Source of the DNA: Stieleria sp. JC731
Lineage (GTDB): Bacteria > Planctomycetota > Planctomycetia > Pirellulales > Pirellulaceae
Direction of reading: 5' to 3'
Assembly (NCBI RefSeq): GCF_020966635.1
Contig: NZ_JAJKFQ010000026.1
Location: 1-64,000, forward strand
DNA length: 64,000 nucleotides
The notes beneath the pieces were generated by a model. The model saw only the letters and a program-made list of their open reading frames with translations. It was not told the origin of the DNA and did no database searches. Below are positions 34,724-43,427 of this stretch, in pieces (the first letter of the stretch is position 1; each line of letters starts with the position of its first letter). The position numbers were made by a program, and so were the translations under genes.

Positions 34724-37357
34724 CTAACGTAACGTCGGATGGCTTTCGATTTGTTTTTTGGCCTGCTGTAAAAATGCGATCGCGTCGACCGGTGTCATTT
34801 GATTCAAGTCCAACTTGCTGATCTGCGTTAATACCGGATGGTCCGCAAACCCAAACAACGTCAACTGATACGCCCCACTTGCGATACTCTCATGTCCTTG
34901 AGGCGGCGCAATGGTGGGACGGTTCAAGGAATCGAGGTGATCGGCTTCCAGTTGGCTAAGCACCTGCTTGGCCCGTTCGTTTACTGCTGCCGGGACACCT
35001 GCTAAGCGAGCCACATGGATGCCGTAGCTCTTGTCCGCACCACCGGGAACGATTCGATGCAAGAACACAACTTCGTCGTTCCACTCTTTGACCGCCACAT
35101 TCAAGTTCGCAACATGAGGCAACGTGTCTTGAAGCTGAGTCAACTCGTGGTAGTGAGTTGCAAACAAAGTTCGGCAGCCGATCTGCTCATGCAAATGCTC
35201 GGTGATGGCCCACGCAAGCGACAAACCATCATAGGTGCTGGTACCTCGTCCGATTTCATCCAAGATCACCAAAGATCGCGATGTTGCGGTATTCAGAATC
35301 CGCGCCGTCTCGACCATCTCCACCATGAACGTACTCTGTCCACGACTCAGTTCGTCACTCGCGCCGACACGTGCGAAGATCCGATCGGCAATCCCGATCG
35401 TCGCCGCTTTCGCCGGGACATACGAACCGGCCTGAGCCAACAAAGTGATCAATGCGACTTGTCGAATGTAAGTACTTTTACCGGCCATGTTGGGCCCGGT
35501 AATCAACAAGATCATGCCAGTTTCAGGAGACTGGATGCAGTCGTTGGGAACAAACTCGCCTTGTGGCAACGTGACATCCAACACAGGGTGGCGTCCGCCT
35601 TCGATACGTAGGACCGAATCATCGGTCATCTCGGGACGAACCCAATTTCGTTGCGCGGCGATTTCGGCAAGCGACGCCAGCACATCAAGCTCAGCCATCG
35701 CCGAAGCGACTTCACCTAAGGTCACTAGGTGTTGGTGAGTCAACGCGACCAAATCTTGGTAAATCAGCTGCTCACGCGAAGTCGCTTTCTCGTCAGCCGA
35801 GAGCACTTTCTCTTCGTACTCTTTCAAGTCCGGCGTGATGTATCGCTCGCAGTTCTTTAACGTCTGTTTACGAATGAAGTCCTGGGGAATCTTGTCCTTG
35901 TGAGCGTTGGTGACTTCGAGATAGTAACCGAACACTTTGTTGTAGCCGACTTTCAAATTTGGAATGCCGGTTTCATCCATCTGCTTTTGCTGATACTCGG
36001 CAATCCATTGCTTGCCGCCAGCGGCCAACTTGCGCAACGCGTCAAGCTCTTCGTTGTAACCTGGCTTGATGAAATTGCCGTCGGACGCATGCAGTTTGCA
36101 ATCTTCGGATATCGCGTTTTCGAGTTCGCTGCGAAGTTCCGGGCACAAGTGCAGATGCGATTCAAGCTGTTGCAAACGCTTTGGATCACGTCCGGCAAGT
36201 TTGGCTTTCAGTTCTGGTAGGCCGGAAAGCGTTTGTGCGATCTGCAACAAGTCACGCGGTCCGGTTCGTCCTGTCGCGACACGTGCCAACAAACGCGTGA
36301 TGTCGAACGTTTGCTTTAACGTTCGACGAACATCGCTTCGCAAGTTTGCGTGTTTGACGAACTCGTCAATCGCATCGTGTCGTGCCTCGATGGGTCCGAT
36401 CGAAACAAGCGGCGCCGCGATCCAGTCCGCAAGAACGCGAGACCCTGCCGAGGTGCACGTCAAATCGATCGCATCGACCAATGATCCTTCGCGTGATGCG
36501 GTGCGCAGCGTTCGCGTGATTTCCAAACTGCGCCGCGTCGACGCGTCGATTTCAAGAACACCGCTTCGATGGTGTGCCGCGATGGTGCGAAAGTGATCCA
36601 GTCCCGACGTCTGTGTTTCTTGCAAATAAGTCAACGCGGCGCCTGCTGCTCGGATGGCAGCGGAGTCATCGTCGGTGAATCCAAAGCCTTCCAACGAGCC
36701 GACTTGAAACTGGTCGCAAAGTGACTTCGCTGACGCGTCTTCGGCGAAACTCCACGCCGGCCGTGCGGTCCAGGACCAGGGTGCTGTGGTGTCGGGCGAG
36801 AATTTCGCATCATCCTCGCGGTAGATCACTTCCGCCGGACCGATGCGTGCGAGCTCGTCTTCGATTCTGGCGACCGGGAAGACGCCCGCACAGAAACGAC
36901 CACTCGAAAGCTCAGCCCAAGCGATCCCGGCAACCGGTTCGTCACCCTGTTTGCGGCCCTGCGGATTGTGCAAGACCACCGCCGCTAAATAATTTGCCTC
37001 GCGTGGATCTAGTAAACCATCGTCGGTCAATGTCCCTGCACTGACCACACGAGTGATCTCGCGTTTGACCAGACCTTTAGCCTGCTTTGGGTCTTCCACC
37101 TGTTCGCAAACGGCGGCCCGGAAACCGGCACGGATCAGTTTGCAGAGGTAACCGTCCAACTGGTGGTGCGGAAACCCGGCCATAGCCGTGGGATTGGCGC
37201 TATCCTTGTCCCGACTGGTTAAAGTCAGCCCCAAAACATCGGCGGCCGCTTTGGCGTCTTCGAGAAATAGCTCGTAAAAATCACCCATGCGAAACAAAAG
37301 CAATGCGTCGCCGCACGCTGCTTTCGCTTCATGGTACTGTTTCATCATCGGTGTCAT
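34724..37357 (-). CDS. mutS: DNA mismatch repair ATPase MutS
   Basis: The start at ATG 37357 (MTPMMKQYHEAK) gives 877 residues; a TTG 30 bp upstream extends the frame. Mismatch-binding domain I at ~1-120 carries the Phe-x-Glu region as RMGDFYELF. Later come the connector, lever (ITRTLRTASREGSL) and clamp (GYNKVFGYYLEVT) domains. The C-terminal ATPase has Walker A GPNMAGKSTYIRQ, the SRGQSTFMVEM loop, and Walker B VILDEIGRGTSTYDGLSLAW. This is the full-length MutS1 type. It recognises base mismatches and, with MutL, starts strand-directed repair. No mutL lies beside it. The stop is 29 bp from hairpin array B, and the promoter region faces the DUF5685-like gene. Confidence 0.97.
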   Translation of the reverse strand: MTPMMKQYHEAKAACGDALLLFRMGDFYELFLEDAKAAADVLGLTLTSRDKDSANPTAMAGFPHHQLDGYLCKLIRAGFRAAVCEQVEDPKQAKGLVKREITRVVSAGTLTDDGLLDPREANYLAAVVLHNPQGRKQGDEPVAGIAWAELSSGRFCAGVFPVARIEDELARIGPAEVIYREDDAKFSPDTTAPWSWTARPAWSFAEDASAKSLCDQFQVGSLEGFGFTDDDSAAIRAAGAALTYLQETQTSGLDHFRTIAAHHRSGVLEIDASTRRSLEITRTLRTASREGSLVDAIDLTCTSAGSRVLADWIAAPLVSIGPIEARHDAIDEFVKHANLRSDVRRTLKQTFDITRLLARVATGRTGPRDLLQIAQTLSGLPELKAKLAGRDPKRLQQLESHLHLCPELRSELENAISEDCKLHASDGNFIKPGYNEELDALRKLAAGGKQWIAEYQQKQMDETGIPNLKVGYNKVFGYYLEVTNAHKDKIPQDFIRKQTLKNCERYITPDLKEYEEKVLSADEKATSREQLIYQDLVALTHQHLVTLGEVASAMAELDVLASLAEIAAQRNWVRPEMTDDSVLRIEGGRHPVLDVTLPQGEFVPNDCIQSPETGMILLITGPNMAGKSTYIRQVALITLLAQAGSYVPAKAATIGIADRIFARVGASDELSRGQSTFMVEMVETARILNTATSRSLVILDEIGRGTSTYDGLSLAWAITEHLHEQIGCRTLFATHYHELTQLQDTLPHVANLNVAVKEWNDEVVFLHRIVPGGADKSYGIHVARLAGVPAAVNERAKQVLSQLEADHLDSLNRPTIAPPQGHESIASGAYQLTLFGFADHPVLTQISKLDLNQMTPVDAIAFLQQAKKQIESHPTLR

Positions 37358-37697
37358 GGGCGAAATCGTACCGCCAAACCGCCCCAATTAACACCCTTCA
37401 AGACGCTTCGGCGACCGGCAAAATGCTTGAGCCATCGCCGTGCATAACGGTCAGCCAAACTCTGCCGATTTCGTCAGATGCAGCCGCGGCCAGTCTCGCG
37501 AGCCTCTCCCCCCCCGCTTTCAATTTGGCGGACTACCGATTGAATAAACGCGGCTTTCATAGAGCGTTCCTCAAGAAGCCATCCCCACCGCCGCTCGCGT
37601 TTAATCGCAATTGAAGCGGTAGCACGCAACAGTCGCGCCCTCTGGGCGGTTCCTTTCAACCTTGCATAGAATTGGTGCTCTACCGTGGAACGGTCCT
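37358..37697. other. divergent intergenic region
   Basis: 340 bp between mutS and the cysteine-rich fusion gene; should contain both promoters. A C-run (CCCCCCC near 37509) is the only notable feature. No gene seen. Confidence 0.5.
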
Positions 37698-39203
37698 ATG
37701 ATTTCCACGATCGATTTAGGTTGCCTCGGAGACGAAACATTGTTCGGGTTCTTGCGCGGAAATCAGTGCGATCGCCGATATCGCCAAGTCTATGCGACAG
37801 TCTGCAGCTCCTTGCGTCATCGCCACGGTTTTCGCCTGCTCCCCTTTGTCAGCTACGAAGCCGTCTGGCTTCATTGCTTGGCAGTCGACTTGCAACTGAT
37901 TCCGGCTCCGGCATCCGACATGGTGACTTGCTGCAAAACGCAACGTCGGCATTCACCACTGGCCAAGACACCAGTTCCATGTGCTAGCCAAGCGGTTCCG
38001 GGATTGGAACCCACAGCGATGTTGGAATTTGATCTCGCGTTCACGGTTCTTTTGGTGCAGACCAAACTGGACGATGACGTTCGCGACCGAAATTCGATTA
38101 TCGCGAAACTGTTGCGTCGGCTTTATCGTTCGGCTTGGAATCAAACGAAGGACTTTTTTGCTGCGTTGGATCCCGAGTTCAATGACAAACTGCAAGGTCT
38201 GTTTTCAGATCATCTGAAACTCGAACGGCAAGAACGCCCCATACAACTGGAGCAATACTGCGGTCCAACAGGTGCGGCCTTTGCTGAAGTCTTCGAGCTG
38301 GGGGCCAAGGCGATCGCTGCTTCGACAGACTTGGCAAACTCTGAATCGATCCAGCAACAGTTTCGACAAGCCGGCGAACAAATCGGCCGGGCTTTGATCG
38401 CGTTTGACTGTGCAATGGATTTTGACGCCGATCAGCGACGCGGCGATTTCAATCCGCTTGCAGATGGAAACGCGATTTTCGATGCGCTCAACTATTCGCA
38501 GCAGCAACTCTGCCAATTGGGATTCCAGATTGATCAATGGGTTGCAGAGCGCTGTATTGCTGGGCGTTCGCTTGCTGGGTTTCGGGTTGCTGAGGGTTGT
38601 GAAGTGGCAAACCCGATGACAACAACGGTACTGAAACAATTGATCCGCAAGATCGGTCGCCACAAGCAAACGCGGGTTAAGAAAGAATTCTCGAGTTCTT
38701 ACAAACAGGCCCGTGCTGATCGACATTGGATATCGTTATCGCCAAAGCGATTGCAGCATGGGTTTTGCGATTGTGACTGTTGCTGTGATGTTGGCGGATG
38801 CGATTCCTGTTGCGGTGCAGGCGACGCGGGCTGTGTGTCCGAAGGCTGCGGCTCGGATGGTTGTGGAATCCTCGTTTGTAGCTGTCCTTGTGATGCGTTT
38901 TGCACGGATTGCCAGAACGACGACACCAAACGAAAAGCCAAGGGCGGTGAGTCTGATGATTCAGAAGCGGACATGCCATTGATCAACATGGGGACGGAGG
39001 CGATTGCTCGGACAAAGCTTTCGCCATACGGAACGATTGGGTTGGGTGAGACGTTTGCGGGGATGGACAGAGCTTCCGATTGTTCCTCTGCCGACGGTCA
39101 GGAATACCCTGCGAAAAGTGATCGAGGGGTGATCGAACCGGGGAGCCGGGTGCGAGTGATTGGTCGAAAACCCTTTGGATTTTTGGTCCGTGAGGTGGAG
39201 TAA
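37698..39203 (+). CDS. DUF5685-like protein with Cys-rich segment and NfeD-like C-terminus
   Basis: The start at ATG 37698 aligns the N-terminus with DUF5685-type proteins (LFGFLRGNQCDRRYRQVYATVCSSL, where the family has FGYVRP then a YxxxYCxLC block); 501 residues. Residues ~10-320 are helical, with a conserved CCKT and LEFDLAFTVLLVQTKLDDDVRD region. Residues ~357-405 are a very Cys-rich segment (16 Cys in about 49 residues, e.g. CDCDCCC, GCDSCCG and VCSCPCD). The last ~70 residues resemble the OB-fold soluble domain of NfeD proteins (GTEAIARTKLSPYGTIGLG; GVIEPGSRVRVIGRKPFGFLVREVE in parts). DUF5685 is of unknown function; NfeD domains partner membrane proteases and stomatins. The fusion is unusual. 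Metal binding by the Cys cluster is inferred. Confidence 0.6.
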   Translation: MISTIDLGCLGDETLFGFLRGNQCDRRYRQVYATVCSSLRHRHGFRLLPFVSYEAVWLHCLAVDLQLIPAPASDMVTCCKTQRRHSPLAKTPVPCASQAVPGLEPTAMLEFDLAFTVLLVQTKLDDDVRDRNSIIAKLLRRLYRSAWNQTKDFFAALDPEFNDKLQGLFSDHLKLERQERPIQLEQYCGPTGAAFAEVFELGAKAIAASTDLANSESIQQQFRQAGEQIGRALIAFDCAMDFDADQRRGDFNPLADGNAIFDALNYSQQQLCQLGFQIDQWVAERCIAGRSLAGFRVAEGCEVANPMTTTVLKQLIRKIGRHKQTRVKKEFSSSYKQARADRHWISLSPKRLQHGFCDCDCCCDVGGCDSCCGAGDAGCVSEGCGSDGCGILVCSCPCDAFCTDCQNDDTKRKAKGGESDDSEADMPLINMGTEAIARTKLSPYGTIGLGETFAGMDRASDCSSADGQEYPAKSDRGVIEPGSRVRVIGRKPFGFLVREVE

Positions 39204-39418
39204 AATAAAAAGTGAAGTCCGAACCTTGGGGCGTCCGATAGAGTCCCAAACACCGCGAGAGACAGGTGTTCGGAACGATTGCAAACTAAAAATTAACAAC
39301 CGCGCCGACGCGGCTTGCAAAAGAACGGACCTCCGCTAAACTCTCGCATCCAAGGCCAAGACAGGTCAGAAAGACAAAGACTGGCCCGATCGCCAACCCA
39401 GGCGGCCAAATGACCCAA

Positions 39419-39819
<401 letters not shown>

Positions 39820-40024
39820 TTAGCCCAGGCCAGAGATCAAAGGAAGAAACCGAGTATCGAGTATTCGACCTTCGAGATCCCAACAGCTTCGAGAAAATCA
39901 ACGCTCTCTTCGAGCAATACGGCATCGACATCAGCCTGCCCTGATACGCCAAGTGGCTGACCAGGATTTCTCCCCGTGCGCCTCTCAGCTTGCTGTTGCA
40001 GTCCAAAGACCGGTTGGACTAGCT

Positions 40025-40783
40025 CTATCTACGACGTCGAGCGATCGTACCCAACCCAAGCAAGCCAAACAGGGCAACGCTCGCGGGCTCCGGAACAGTG
40101 CCCGCACCGGTCGGAGGCGAAGCCGGAGCAAAAGTGAAGACCTCAAACTCATCGACCGAGAAATCGGTGAGGCCGCCAGTCGCCATCGTTCGGGTCGAGT
40201 TGTAGAGACTATCGCCGAGCAAATTCTCGCCAAATCGAGAAGCTGCTAAAGAGCCCGAACCCGCCACACCATACGAAAACTGTCGCGTGTAGCCGTGAGT
40301 CAGGTCATTTCCCAAAGTCAAGTCATGACCACCACCGAAAGCCGGGCCTCTGCCACCCCAATTGAAAGTCTGGTATCGACCAAAACCGTTCTCAAAAGGA
40401 TCGGAGGACGTGCCGCTCAACCGCTGGTCGAACTTCGTGTCTGTTGACAGATTGAAGATGAACCCCGTCCGGTCCGCGTTGTTCGCAGTGATGTTGTAGC
40501 TGTTGGACGAATTCCAGCTCTGCGGGTTGTAGCCTCCTAGAATCTGCCCGACCGCTCGGTCGTTTGGGTTACCCTCGACGTGGGACAGCCGCATCAGGGT
40601 AATCGTCGGTCCAAGGCCATCCACGGCAGCGTGGAAAGCGTACGAATCCGAGCCCGACGTCTTCGTGAAGACGTTCGTGAAATCCAGGTTGCCCTGCCCA
40701 AGCCAGGACTCAATCTTGGATTCGTTGGTCGCCGATAAAAGGCCCGCGTTCGCCAGAACGAATAATGTTGCTAATAGTCTCAT
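40025..40783 (-). CDS. PEP-CTERM sorting-domain protein
   Basis: The start at ATG 40783 (MRLLATLFVLANAGLLSA) gives a signal peptide and 252 residues; the frame extends 19 codons upstream. Body ~20-215: beta-rich, with WLGQGNLDFTNVFTK, FHAAVDGLGPTITLMRL, and a Gly-rich FNWGGRGPAFGGGHDLTLGNDL. The C-terminus VPEPASVALFGLLGLGTIARRRR in parts is a textbook PEP-CTERM signal (PEP, hydrophobic, Arg cluster). It sits inside the tRNA-bounded element between two integrase fragments, so it was either carried by it or inserted later. The FTNVFTK / WLGQG start resembles TLD-like 'peptidase inhibitor or PEP-CTERM' domains but I cannot name it. Confidence 0.75.
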   Translation of the reverse strand: MRLLATLFVLANAGLLSATNESKIESWLGQGNLDFTNVFTKTSGSDSYAFHAAVDGLGPTITLMRLSHVEGNPNDRAVGQILGGYNPQSWNSSNSYNITANNADRTGFIFNLSTDTKFDQRLSGTSSDPFENGFGRYQTFNWGGRGPAFGGGHDLTLGNDLTHGYTRQFSYGVAGSGSLAASRFGENLLGDSLYNSTRTMATGGLTDFSVDEFEVFTFAPASPPTGAGTVPEPASVALFGLLGLGTIARRRR

Positions 40784-40890
40784 GTTTGCTGCAGTAGGCA
40801 TGGGGGGATTTGCCATCCAGCGTACGGGCCGATCACGCACCGGTCAATCAGGTGTGTTCTGGATTGTCACCCTTCGTCGATAAACGGAAA

Positions 40891-40922
40891 CGAAAAGAGG
40901 GCGAGCCGCTAAGCCCGCCCTT
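40891..40922 (-). terminator. likely Rho-independent terminator
   Basis: Minus strand: AGGGCGGGC, loop TTAGCG, GCTCGCCCT, then CTTTTCG. The 8-bp GC-rich stem with a short T-tract lies 160 bp after the stop of the 41084 gene and could end its transcript. Confidence 0.5.
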
Positions 40923-41083
40923 TGGGAAAATCGTCGTGAAAGGACGCTAATATTTGCTCGGCAAACAATATCAATCGATAGATTAGTTCGACAGTTTTCT
41001 TTTCGGCAGACCCAAATCCGCCGGATGGCGAGCTGTAATTGGTAAGTCCGATTTTTTAAGACGTCGGACGTCCGATTTCACGA

Positions 41084-41620
41084 CTAGGGTGCTTTGGTTG
41101 TTGTGTCGGTTTTGTCAATACGTTTCCCATTGATGCCAGGGTTCTCAAATAGTTCAATATGGTTTGGGTAGAAGGATGTAGCGTACCATTTGAGTAAAGG
41201 ATCGGCTGCAACAAAGCCCTTCGCCCAGTAGTCTAAGTAAAGGTCATTCCATAGCCCGTGTGCGTGCTTATCACCCACCTCATGGTTCACAGCTAAGATC
41301 CGTATTACAAGATTTAAAAACCGATCTAGCTTTTCGATGAATTCGTAATCGTCGGGTGTTACTGACACGGCCTCTGGGTTTTCATGTATGGCTTTTCGAT
41401 TTTCGAGTGCTGATTTTGGGCCTGCTTTGAATGCCTCCGGGCATGCAATCCAAAGTCGCACTTCTTGCATGACCGGGTCATTCCAGAACTCACTGTGAAT
41501 CTTCGCAAACTCCCGCAACCAGGATTCAGACTGCTGTTGCCGCATGAAACGAAAGACAAGATACGCGATCAGCAGTTGTGCTAACGCTGCAGTTGCGGAA
41601 ATGTATTCGCTTGGTTGCAT
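41084..41620 (-). CDS. membrane-anchored protein of unknown function
   Basis: The start at ATG 41620 gives 178 residues. A helix at ~5-26 (YISATAALAQLLIAYLVFRFM) is the only membrane segment. The rest is cytoplasmic and mainly helical, with SWLREFAKIHSEFWNDPVMQEVRLWI, in parts, and KLDRFLNLVIRIL, the sort of sequence seen in small single-TM proteins of integrative elements. No catalytic motif is visible. It lies within the decayed tRNA-Arg element, on the same strand as the two phage-like fragments. Possibly cargo. Resemblance to DUF4760-type proteins is a guess. Confidence 0.5.
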   Translation of the reverse strand: MQPSEYISATAALAQLLIAYLVFRFMRQQQSESWLREFAKIHSEFWNDPVMQEVRLWIACPEAFKAGPKSALENRKAIHENPEAVSVTPDDYEFIEKLDRFLNLVIRILAVNHEVGDKHAHGLWNDLYLDYWAKGFVAADPLLKWYATSFYPNHIELFENPGINGKRIDKTDTTTKAP

Positions 41621-41751
41621 GCTTGGTATCGCTAATGGGCAGTTGATTCTAACAAACGCGTAGTTGCTAGCAGGTCTGATCACAGTAGTTTAGCAAAGAG
41701 TAGCATACGCATGGTTGTCGTTTTAGATTGTCTCGGTCGCGTTCTCTTGCT

Positions 41752-42291
41752 CTATCTCGCAGTGACCCAAAAACTTCGGTGTCCCTTCGGGCTTCGGAGA
41801 GTTGGGCCGGTTTGTGGACTTTGCGGCTTCTTCTTCACTGGGGCCTTTCTCGTCGGCATCGCGAATCCCGGAAGCTGTATGCCCTTCACCAAAGCCGCCA
41901 CCACGCAGCCAACGAACGTATCGAACCAGTGGTTCTCACGTTTCGGCTTCTTCTGCCAGATGATGCCCGTCAGTCCTTTCTCGCTACGCTCAATCGCCTC
42001 TTCCGCCGCCAAATGATCCGCGTATGCACCATGATCCGTCCGATGATTGCCCCATAGCGTCCACCTCCCCGGAGTCTCGCGGTCCTGTGTCAACCTCGCA
42101 GCCGCTATCGACTTCCAGTAGTTGGCATCGAACGTGATCGTATGGACGCCATTGATCGATTCGGGCGGAACATACCACCGCGGACGCCTTGGATTCGGAC
42201 CACAACGGAGCATCCTCTTCTTGCTCCTGTCGTAATCAGCCATGGCCATCCGACCCAATTCGATGAAGCGACCACGCGAGCCCATCAGCAC
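41752..42291 (-). pseudogene. phage terminase large-subunit (GpA-like) C-terminal fragment
   Basis: About 180 residues. The sequence WYVPPESINGVHTITFDANYWKSIAAARL in parts, then DHLAAEEAIERSEKGLTGIIWQKKPKRENHWFDTFVGCVVAALVKGIQLPG in parts, matches the end of GpA-family terminases. There a VPP...WK block is followed by a DNHWLDCLVG(C)xxAA motif near the C-terminus; here it is ENHWFDTFVG. The N-terminal ATPase (Walker A and B) is absent, so packaging activity is lost. The GTG start overlaps the end of the integrase fragment upstream by 7 bp, marking a deletion junction. The Lys/Pro-rich end (KAPVKKKPQSPQTG) is typical. It is the clearest prophage marker in the window. Confidence 0.6.
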
Positions 42292-42740
42292 ATTCGAAAA
42301 TTCCGAAGACCGAATCCCCGCCGCGACCTGACCCGGAAGATAGCCAACGTCATAAAGACCAAGACCAACAGGGACGCTCTTCCAACCGCTTCGGCCTGTT
42401 CTTGGACCGCCACGTGGCTGTAGACGTTCATGGTGAGGTTGACGTCGGAGTGTCTCGCCAGCGTTTGCGTGATCTTCGGATTGGCCGAACTAGCCGCCAG
42501 ATTCGTCACGAACGTATGCCGGTTGCTGTGGAAGTCCGCGAAGACTCCGTCCCCATCTTTGTACTGAAGGAAATCCGAGTTCCTGCGGCGTTCTCGTTCC
42601 TGATCGGTTTCCGCTTCATCGATCCACGTTTCCCGAGCGTTCGCCAGATCAATACGCATCATCTTCGCGGTCTTGCGTGGATAGCCGCTGACGTTGAAGT
42701 CAGTTAAGATTCCACTCTCTTCTATAACGCCGTCGATGGC
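42285..42740 (-). pseudogene. second tyrosine-recombinase fragment
   Basis: Frame bounded by a stop at 42741. YPRKTAKMMRIDLANARETW is the conserved run before the catalytic half. ERERRRNSDFLQYKDGDGVFADFHSNRHTFVTNLA, in parts, supplies the His-x-x-Arg box (HSNRHTF), then ITQTLARHSDVNLTMNVYSHV, in parts, supplies the second His (RHSD) and the nucleophile Tyr. This half of the active site is well preserved, but the N-terminal DNA-binding half is missing and the tail is garbled (ASLLVLVFMTLAIFRVRSRRGFGLRNF). It is distinct from the fragment at 39466, so the locus saw at least two integration events, or duplicates of one integrase. Confidence 0.75.
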
Positions 42741-43427
42741 TCAGGGTATCGCGGGCCACCATCCACCGTCACCCCATTCAAGTTTTTCGAATGCTTGCTC
42801 ACCGACGGTGAATATTAAACGCGGAAGGAATGCGGCAACTGTACCGACACGATTGATCGGTTGGCTATTGAGTCTGCAGACTTCAACATTAGGATTCTCG
42901 AATCGTGTGAGTCATGAAAGCCTGTAGCTTCCCATGTTTCGGCGTGGCCACAGGGCGACTGTTAACGCGTGGAAGCGGATAGCACGTGAAGACAACCGCA
43001 TGCGATATGATCGCCACGGAATGGTAGCAACGGGGCATTGTCAGTGGGCGTCCGATACGTTGCGTTGACTGTCTCCACTCTATGTCTGGCGTCGAAGGGA
43101 AATCAAGTCGCGAGTCGCGGTACTTGATGACTCTGGCCGACGGGCTCCGGTTGTCTTCCGTCGCCGTGACGCAGACAGCAGCGGCTAGCCGTGTACAACG
43201 ACTGACCGGGCCCGGTGGGCTATGGGTAGCGGGTAGATTATTCCGGAGCTGTGATGAGCAGCCGTATTTAGGTGTGTTCGGGCGGCCCCATCCTTACTTA
43301 TGTACCTGGAAACGCAGATGCACTGGATTTTGGTACTGTATGCCTTGGAAAGCTCTCAGAAATTAGAGTAGCGAACAGTAAACCTTTCCTTCCAACAGTC
43401 CCAACTTGATTCGCAGCGAACGAAAAT
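42741..43427. other. intergenic stretch with orphan reading frame
   Basis: No gene is assigned. On the minus strand about 42741-42910 reads ENPNVEVCRLNSQPINRVGTVAAFLPRLIFTVGEQAFEKLEWGDGGWWPAIP in parts, in frame with and ending just before the integrase fragment, but without a start codon; it looks like the remnant of another gene. The rest, including the OLD-gene promoter, shows nothing. Confidence 0.4.

Noticed and set aside
39820-39957. Plus-strand reading EYRVFDLRDPNSFEKINALF, ending YGIDISLP
   Set aside because: Decent protein character but no start codon and no family recognised; may be another remnant of the element, not annotatable.
41711-42057. Plus-strand frames antisense to the terminase fragment
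   Set aside because: The minus strand carries recognisable terminase sequence here; the plus frames are low-complexity shadows.
43082-43366. Possible small partner gene just upstream of the OLD gene
   Set aside because: 94 codons, Arg/Trp/Cys-rich, with no motif or ribosome site; looks like random sequence.
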